This document shows, in pieces, positions 57,749 to 64,000 of a DNA stretch of 64,000 nucleotides. The translations under genes and the position numbers were made by a program. Origin of the DNA: Thermoleophilia bacterium (GTDB lineage Bacteria > Actinomycetota > Thermoleophilia > Miltoncostaeales > Miltoncostaeaceae); the NCBI GenBank assembly GCA_020848615.1, contig JADLHW010000063.1, positions 22,588 through 86,587 on the forward strand, written 5' to 3'. The first letter of the stretch is position 1; the number at the start of each line of letters is the position of its first letter. The notes beneath the pieces are model-generated. The model worked only from the letters and a program-made list of their open reading frames with translations, searched no databases and was not told the DNA's origin.

Positions 57749-59191
57749 ATGGCGGGGCTCACCGACCTCACGGCCGAGCAGGCCATCGCCGCGCTGCGCG
57801 CCCGGGAGATCTCCTCGGTGGACCTCACCGAGGCGCACCTGGCCCGCGCCGAGGCCGACGACTGGCACGCGTTCCTCGCCGTCGACCGGGACGGGGCGCT
57901 CGCCCGCGCCCGGGAGATCGACGCCATGCCGGAGCGCCCGCCGCTGGCCGGCGTCCCCATCGGCATCAAGGACGCGCTGTCCACCCGGGACCTGGTCACC
58001 ACCTCCGGCTCCAAGATCCTCGAGGGGTTCCGCCCCGTGTACACGGCCACCTGCGTCGACCGCCTGGAGCGGGCCGGGGCGGTGGTGATCGGCAAGACCA
58101 ACATGGACGAGTTCGCCATGGGGTCGAGCACCGAGAACTCCGCGTACGGCCCCACCCTCAACCCGTGGGACCGCACGCGCGTGCCGGGCGGCAGCTCCGG
58201 CGGGTCCGCCGCGTGCGTCGCGGCCCGCCAGGTGCCGTGGTCGCTGGGCAGCGACACCGGCGGGTCCATCCGGCAGCCCGCCGCCCTGTGCGGCATCGTG
58301 GGCGTGAAGCCCACGTACGGCGCGATCTCCCGGTACGGGCTCATCGCGTTCGCGTCGTCCCTGGACCAGGTGGGCCCGTTCGCCCGCACCGTCCGCGACG
58401 CCTCCCTGCTGCTCGGCCACATGGTGGGCCGGGACCCCATGGACGCGACCTCCCTGGACTGGCCGGACCCCATCGCCGTGCCGGACGCGGAGCGCCTGGA
58501 CGGCGTGCGGGTGGGCGTGGTGGAGGAGCTGATGGGCGAGGGCGTCGACCCGGGCGTCCGCGACGCCGTCGAGGCCGCCCTGCGCACCGTGGAGGACCTG
58601 GGCGGCACCCTGGTGCCGGTCCACCTCCCGCACAGCCGGTACGCCCTGTCGACGTACTACCTCATCGCGCCGGCCGAGGCGTCCGCGAACCTCGCCCGGT
58701 TCGACGGGATCCGGTACGGGCACCGCACCGATCACGCCGAGAACCTGCTGGAGACCTACGAGAACACCCGCGCGGAGGGCTTCGGGCCCGAGGTGAAGCG
58801 CCGCATCATGCTCGGCACGTTCGCGCTGTCCTCCGGCTACTACGACGCCTACTACGGGCAGGCGCAGCGTGTGCGCACCCTCATCTCCCGGGACTTCGAG
58901 GAGGTGTTCTCCCAGGTGGACGTGGTGGCGTCGCCCACCTCGCCCACGGTGGCCTTCCCCCTGGGCGCGCGCACCGCCGACCCGCTCGCCATGTACCTGT
59001 CGGACATCTGCACGATCCCGGTCAGCCTCGCCGGGCTGCCGTCGGCGTCGATCCCCTGCGGGGTCTCCGACGGCATGCCGGTGGGCCTGCAGCTCGCCGG
59101 CCCGGCGCTGTCGGAGAACCGGCTGCTCGCCACGGCCCACGCGCTGGAGACGGCCCTGGCCTTCGACACCCGGCCCCCGGGGCTCGCATGA
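57749..59191 (+). CDS. gatA: Asp-tRNA(Asn)/Glu-tRNA(Gln) amidotransferase subunit A
   Basis: [60 protein letters not shown] amidase signature. Confidence 0.97.
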   Translation: MAGLTDLTAEQAIAALRAREISSVDLTEAHLARAEADDWHAFLAVDRDGALARAREIDAMPERPPLAGVPIGIKDALSTRDLVTTSGSKILEGFRPVYTATCVDRLERAGAVVIGKTNMDEFAMGSSTENSAYGPTLNPWDRTRVPGGSSGGSAACVAARQVPWSLGSDTGGSIRQPAALCGIVGVKPTYGAISRYGLIAFASSLDQVGPFARTVRDASLLLGHMVGRDPMDATSLDWPDPIAVPDAERLDGVRVGVVEELMGEGVDPGVRDAVEAALRTVEDLGGTLVPVHLPHSRYALSTYYLIAPAEASANLARFDGIRYGHRTDHAENLLETYENTRAEGFGPEVKRRIMLGTFALSSGYYDAYYGQAQRVRTLISRDFEEVFSQVDVVASPTSPTVAFPLGARTADPLAMYLSDICTIPVSLAGLPSASIPCGVSDGMPVGLQLAGPALSENRLLATAHALETALAFDTRPPGLA

Positions 59192-60645
59192 GCGACGCCC
59201 GCTGGGAGGCCGTCATCGGCATCGAGATCCACGCGCAGCTGCTCACCCGCACGAAGATGTTCTGCGGGTGCGCGCTGAGCTTCGGGGACGACCCCAACGT
59301 CCACACGTGCCCGGTGTGCCTCGCGCACCCGGGCGCCCTGCCGGTCACCAACCGGGAGGCCGTGCGCCTGGCGATCGTCGCCGGCCACGCCCTGGGCTGC
59401 GAGATCGCCGAGCGCTCGGTGTTCTCGCGCAAGAACTACTTCTATCCGGACCTCCCCAAGGCGTACCAGATCAGCCAGTACGACGAGCCGGTGTGCCTGG
59501 GCGGGACCTTCCGGTATCTCACCGAGGACGGCGAGCGGACGGTGGGGATCACCCGCGCCCACCTGGAGGAGGACGCCGCGAAGCTCATCCACACCGGGGG
59601 CGACGGCCGCCGCGCGGGCGCCGAGTCGTCGGTGGTGGACTTCAACCGCGGCGGCACCCCGCTGCTGGAGATCGTGACCGAGCCGGACCTGCGCTCCGGC
59701 GCGGAGGCCGCGGCGTTCCTGAAGCAGCTGCGGCAGACCCTGGTGCAGCTGGGCGTCACCGACGGGAACATGGAGCAGGGCTCCATGCGCGCCGACGCGA
59801 ACATCAGCGTCCGGCCCGCCGGCCGCGAGGCGTTCGGCACGAAGACCGAGCTGAAGAACATGAACTCCTTCACGTTCCTGGAGCGCGGCATCACCGCCGA
59901 GATCGCCCGGCAGATCGCCGTCCTCGAGGACGGCGGCACGATCACGCAGGAGACGCTGCACTACGAGCCCACCCCGGGTGAGATCACGTCGCTGCGCTCC
60001 AAGGAGGAGGCGCACGACTACCGCTACTTCCCCGAGCCGGACCTGGTGCCCGTGGTGCCGGACCGCGCATGGGTGGAGGAGATCCGGGCGTCGCTGCCGG
60101 AGCTGCCCATCGACCGGCGCGAGCGGTGGATGCGCGACCTGGGCCTCACCTTCGAGGACGCCGAGGTGCTGTCGGAGACCGCCGAGCTGGCCGGGTACTT
60201 CGAGGCCGTCGCCGCCGTCGCGCCGCCGAAGTCCGCGGCGAACTGGGTGCGCGGCGAGCTGCGGGCCCAGCTGCGCGAGCGCGGCGAGGAGCCGTGGGAG
60301 AGCGAGGTCACACCGGCGGCGCTCGGCGAGATCATCGCCATGGCCGAGGCCCGGGAGATCTCGATGCCCAACGCCAAGGCCGTGCTGGCCGAGGTCGTGG
60401 CCACCGGCGCCGCGCCCCGCGAGGTGGTCGAGGCCAAGGGGCTCGGGGCGATCAGCGACGAGACCGAGCTCATCGCGATCGTCGACCGGCTGCTGGCCGA
60501 GAACGCCGCCCAGGCCCAGCAGCTGCGCGACGGCAGGGACAAGGTGGTGGGGTTCTTCGTGGGGCAGGCCATGAGGGCCACCCAGGGGCGCGCCGACCCC
60601 GCCCGCGTGGGGGAGCTGGTGCGCGAGCGGGCGCTGGGCGGGTAG
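59188..60645 (+). CDS. gatB: Asp-tRNA(Asn)/Glu-tRNA(Gln) amidotransferase subunit B
   Basis: [43 protein letters not shown]-terminal Yqey-like domain. Confidence 0.97.
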   Translation: MSDARWEAVIGIEIHAQLLTRTKMFCGCALSFGDDPNVHTCPVCLAHPGALPVTNREAVRLAIVAGHALGCEIAERSVFSRKNYFYPDLPKAYQISQYDEPVCLGGTFRYLTEDGERTVGITRAHLEEDAAKLIHTGGDGRRAGAESSVVDFNRGGTPLLEIVTEPDLRSGAEAAAFLKQLRQTLVQLGVTDGNMEQGSMRADANISVRPAGREAFGTKTELKNMNSFTFLERGITAEIARQIAVLEDGGTITQETLHYEPTPGEITSLRSKEEAHDYRYFPEPDLVPVVPDRAWVEEIRASLPELPIDRRERWMRDLGLTFEDAEVLSETAELAGYFEAVAAVAPPKSAANWVRGELRAQLRERGEEPWESEVTPAALGEIIAMAEAREISMPNAKAVLAEVVATGAAPREVVEAKGLGAISDETELIAIVDRLLAENAAQAQQLRDGRDKVVGFFVGQAMRATQGRADPARVGELVRERALGG

Positions 60646-60650
60646 CCCGA

Positions 60651-61115
60651 GTGGCGGTCGTCGGGGTCAACCACGTGAACGTCCACGCGCACGACCTCGA
60701 GGCGTCCGCGCGGTTCTACGAGGACCTGTTCGGGCTGGAGCGCATTCCCAACCCCGACCTCGGCACCCCGACGGTGTGGCTGCGCATGGGCGACCAGCAG
60801 CTGCACCTGTCCGTGCGCGGGGGCGAGCCGCCCTTCACGCAGCACTTCGCCGTGACGGTCGACGACTTCGCGACGGTGTACCGCCGGGCGATGGCGATGG
60901 GCGTGCAGGACCCGGAGCCGTTCGGCCACCACGTGTACCGCCTGCCCGACGGCGCCGTGCAGTTCTACGTGCGGGACCCCGCCGGCAACCTGGTGGAGGT
61001 CGACTTCCCCGACGCCGACGCCCTGGAGCCCGGGCTCATCGAGGACCTGCGGCCGTTGCGGCGCCCCCAGACGGGGGTGCACGCCACCGCCACCCTGTTC
61101 CTGCCGCCCCGCTGA
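60651..61115 (+). CDS. VOC-family (glyoxalase/dioxygenase-like) protein
   Basis: VNHVNVHAHDLEASARFYEDLFGLERIPNPDLGTPTVWLRMGDQQLHL; YVRDPAGNLVEVDFPD. Confidence 0.88.
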   Translation: MAVVGVNHVNVHAHDLEASARFYEDLFGLERIPNPDLGTPTVWLRMGDQQLHLSVRGGEPPFTQHFAVTVDDFATVYRRAMAMGVQDPEPFGHHVYRLPDGAVQFYVRDPAGNLVEVDFPDADALEPGLIEDLRPLRRPQTGVHATATLFLPPR

Positions 61116-61151
61116 CGGCGCGGCGGGCGCCCCGCCCGTCAGACTCCGGCG

Positions 61152-62267
61152 ATGGGCGCGTACGACATCGGCGCGGTGGCGATGGTCCTCGTGGGCGTGG
61201 CCCTCGGGGTCCGCCGAGGCGGCGTGCGGATCGCGCTGCCACTGGGCGTGCTGGTGGCGGGCGTGGCGCTGGTCGACCGCTTCGAGGCGCGGGTGCTGGA
61301 CGTGCTCGGCAACGCGGTGTGGGCGCCGCTGGTGCTCGTCGGCGGGCTGCTGGTGGCCGTGGCGGTGGCGGCCGCCGCCGCGGACGCCGTCGGGGACGGG
61401 CGGCCGCTGGGCCCGGAGGACCGCGTGCTGGGGGCCGTGCTGGGCGCCGGCCTGGGCGTGATGGCGGTGTGGCTCGCCGCCGCGCTCGTGGACGCGTCGG
61501 GGCCGCGGGGCCGTGAGGCGGTGGGCCGCTCCGCCGTGGCCGTGCGCCTGCTGGAGGCCGTGCCGCCGGACGCCGTGCTGGAGCGGCTCGCCCGCCTGGA
61601 CGACATCCCGGTGATCTCGACGTTCGTCCCCACGCGGCAGCCCCCGCAGGATCCGGGGGTCGTGGCCCCGCGGGCCGTGCTGGACCGGGTGCGGGCGTCG
61701 GTGGTGCGCATCGACACCGACGCCTGCGGCGGCCGGTGGCTCGGCACGGGATGGGTCGCGGCGCCGGGCGTGGTGGTCACCAACGCCCACGTGGTCGCCG
61801 GTGAGGACCGCCCGCGGGTCACGGACGCCGGTGACGGCACCCGCACCGGGACGGTGGTGTACGCGGACCTCCGCAACGATGTCGCCGTCGTGCGCGTGGA
61901 CGGCCTGGACGTCCCGGCGCTGCCCATCGGGGCGGACCCGGCATACGGCGCGCAGCTCGTGTTCACCGGGCACCCGGACGGCGGGCCGCTGTCCCACCGC
62001 CCGGCGACCTCCGGCGGGGTGGAGTCCACGTTCACGCGGGACGCCGTCGGCCGGCCGGCGTGGCGGCCGTTCCTGGTGCTGCGCGGCATCGTGCGGCCGG
62101 GCAACAGCGGCGGCCCGGTCACCGACGGCCGCGGGCGGCTGGTGGGGATGATCTCCGCGGGCGACGGCGACCGGCTCGGGTTCGCCGTGCCGGTGGCGCA
62201 GCTGCGCGCGGCGCTCGCGGCGCCCCGCGCCGGCGCCGCCGTGCCGTGTTCGGCCACGCCGGGCTGA
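61152..62267 (+). CDS. MarP-like membrane serine protease (CvpA-type TM domain + trypsin-like domain)
   Basis: Four N-terminal TM segments; WLGTGWVAAPGVVVTNAHVVAGE; NDVAVVRVDGL; GNSGGPVTDGRGRLVGMI. Confidence 0.9.
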   Translation: MGAYDIGAVAMVLVGVALGVRRGGVRIALPLGVLVAGVALVDRFEARVLDVLGNAVWAPLVLVGGLLVAVAVAAAAADAVGDGRPLGPEDRVLGAVLGAGLGVMAVWLAAALVDASGPRGREAVGRSAVAVRLLEAVPPDAVLERLARLDDIPVISTFVPTRQPPQDPGVVAPRAVLDRVRASVVRIDTDACGGRWLGTGWVAAPGVVVTNAHVVAGEDRPRVTDAGDGTRTGTVVYADLRNDVAVVRVDGLDVPALPIGADPAYGAQLVFTGHPDGGPLSHRPATSGGVESTFTRDAVGRPAWRPFLVLRGIVRPGNSGGPVTDGRGRLVGMISAGDGDRLGFAVPVAQLRAALAAPRAGAAVPCSATPG

Positions 62268-62274
62268 CGGGCGG

Positions 62275-63954
62275 TCAGCCCCTGGGGCCGTAGTCCGGCA
62301 GCGGGGTGCCGGCCTCGTACGCGCCGATGTCCGGGCGGGCGCCGGCGAAGCCGTCGGTGACGCCCGGCAGGACGGTCCCGGCGTCCACCACCGCCGCGCC
62401 GGCGGCGGGGCGCAGGTCCTGTGCCGGATGGCGGTCCAGCGGCACCGACGGGAACGCCGCCGCGGAGGCGAACGCCGACATGTCCACCGCCACCGCGTGG
62501 CGCTCGGTCGTGCGGGCGCGCAGCTCCGCGAGCCCCGTGTACCGCGTGGTCCCGAAGACGCCGGCGAATGCCTGCGAGGTGCCGAACGCGTCGAAGTCCA
62601 TGTCCGGCCGCACCAGGGTACGGGCGTCCAGCGGCCGGCCGGTGCCGTTCTGGTAGCCGCCGAACGTGCCGCCCGGACCGCCGATGAACAGGTTGTTCCG
62701 GCTCACCAGTCGCGTCACGGGCCGCCCGGAGTACACGCCGAACGCGTCGCCGGTCTTCACGGCCGTGTTGTTCAGCAGGACGTCGCCGGTGCTGCCCCGG
62801 TACGGCTTGAAGACGACGTGGGTGACGTTGAACGCGCTGTTGCGGACGAAGTAGGTGGGGCCGCCCAGGCCCGGCTGCGACGACAGGGCGACGAACACGT
62901 CGGTGAGGCGGTTGTGGGTGATGCGGCAGTCGTGGGCGCAGAAGTCGGCCTCCACGCCGTCGTCACCGGCCTGGGAGACCTCGTTGAAGGTGATGTCGAT
63001 GCTGAACTGGCTCCTGGCCTCCGCGTCCTCCATCAGGGAGATGCCGTCCCGGAAGCCCCGCACCCGGTTGTGGGTGATCACGTGCCCGGGCCCGGTCACC
63101 AGGATGCCCTCGCCCAGGTTGGCGCCCTCGGCGCCCATCGCGGCGTCCGTCCACGGCGTGACGCCCGTGACCGTGTTGTCGGCGATGTAGGCGTTGCGGG
63201 CGGGCAGGTACGTGATGATCCCGTGGCCCTCGAGGTCGCGGGTGGCGGTGACCGTGGACCGGGTGATCGCGAAGTCGTGGGTGCCGTTGAAGCGGACACG
63301 GCCGTTCACGGTGAGGCGGTCCAGGTGCACCCACCGACGTTCGAAGATCCCGACCTCGCCGTCGATCACGGCGCCGTCGGTGCCGCGGATGACGATGGGC
63401 CTGCCGGGCGCTCCGGAGACGTCGACGGTGAACCCCGGGTACCGGCCGGCGCCCAGCTCGATGATGTCGCCGGGGCGGGCCGCGTCGAGCGCGGATGCCA
63501 GGGTGGCGGGGGTGACGGTGCGCGTGGCCGGGCCGCCGGCGGGCGCCGGCACCGGGCGGGTGCGCGCGCGCAGCACCCGGGTGCGGGACCCGCCGTCGGG
63601 GTCGCGCAGCCGCAGGCGCACCTCGTACCGCGTGCCGGGCCGCAGGCCCATGATGCTGCCCGCATGGCGTTCGGGCCACGAGAAGCCCTCCAGCGCGCCC
63701 GCGGGGGTGCGCCGCAGGGACATCGCCCGGGACCAGCGCGCGGTGCCGGCGACCCGCTGGTCGACCGCGACGCGGGCGTCGCGGTCGCGGTCGCCCCGAA
63801 CGGGCCACAGCAGCGTGAGCGCCGTGGTGGTGGGGGACGGCGCGGTGGGCGTCGTGGGCAGGCTCGCCCGGGGCGCGGGAGCGGGGAGGGCGGTGGCGGG
63901 TATGGCCGCGACGGCGGCGATGGCCGCGACGGCGGGGGCACGGAAACGCCGCAT
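62275..63954 (-). CDS. Secreted right-handed parallel beta-helix protein
   Basis: Signal peptide MRRFRAPAVAAIAAVAAIPATA; ASALDAARPGDIIELGAGRYPGFTVDVSGAPGRPIVIRGTDGAVIDG; successive ITHNRV/IADNTVTGV/ITRSTVTATRD repeats. Confidence 0.85.
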   Translation of the reverse strand: MRRFRAPAVAAIAAVAAIPATALPAPAPRASLPTTPTAPSPTTTALTLLWPVRGDRDRDARVAVDQRVAGTARWSRAMSLRRTPAGALEGFSWPERHAGSIMGLRPGTRYEVRLRLRDPDGGSRTRVLRARTRPVPAPAGGPATRTVTPATLASALDAARPGDIIELGAGRYPGFTVDVSGAPGRPIVIRGTDGAVIDGEVGIFERRWVHLDRLTVNGRVRFNGTHDFAITRSTVTATRDLEGHGIITYLPARNAYIADNTVTGVTPWTDAAMGAEGANLGEGILVTGPGHVITHNRVRGFRDGISLMEDAEARSQFSIDITFNEVSQAGDDGVEADFCAHDCRITHNRLTDVFVALSSQPGLGGPTYFVRNSAFNVTHVVFKPYRGSTGDVLLNNTAVKTGDAFGVYSGRPVTRLVSRNNLFIGGPGGTFGGYQNGTGRPLDARTLVRPDMDFDAFGTSQAFAGVFGTTRYTGLAELRARTTERHAVAVDMSAFASAAAFPSVPLDRHPAQDLRPAAGAAVVDAGTVLPGVTDGFAGARPDIGAYEAGTPLPDYGPRG

Positions 63955-64000
63955 GGATGCGACGCGGAGCGGGGTCGCATGGAGGCGCCGCATGGATGCG

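Noticed and set aside
56066-59140. 1024-aa minus-strand ORF
   Set aside because: Antisense to copCD, gatC and gatA; compositionally aberrant.

Overview
This is a 64-kb, very GC-rich, gene-dense chromosomal segment. Gene content and codon bias suggest an actinobacterium, possibly Thermoleophilia-like, but that placement is an inference. I see no CRISPR array, transposase, integrase, phage module or rRNA. The content is mostly housekeeping: Kup and CorA transporters; NarL-type two-component genes; trpFBA; cspA; two divergent chemoreceptors; one tRNA-Asn; a protealysin-like M4 protease with an emfourin-like inhibitor; oligoendopeptidase F; PHP phosphoesterase; CysH; SUI1/YciH; Ppx/GppA; RNase D; ABC-F; an OpuC-type osmoprotectant ABC operon; GltB; rhomboid; a RodZ-like protein; M42 peptidase; a Drr-type exporter; DksA/TraR; CtaA; CopCD; GatCAB; a MarP-like protease; and several secreted proteins. 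The strongest unexplained structure is a recurrent TANNNT hexamer 6-8 nt upstream of start codons without Shine-Dalgarno sequences (13 genes read by hand). It looks like a leaderless-promoter code and includes an apparently bidirectional rnd/ABC-F promoter with overlapping -10 elements. Other notable items: palindromes on the promoters of a histidine kinase and an orphan antitoxin-like XRE regulator; an 18-bp tandem duplication at the kinase/trpF junction; a LEA-like 11-mer repeat protein; U-less long GC hairpins; CTAG tetranucleotides shared as stop codons by convergent genes; and a 29-aa ORF before copCD. I did not find a clearly new multi-gene defence or mobile system. All coordinates were read by eye from the sequence and ORF track.
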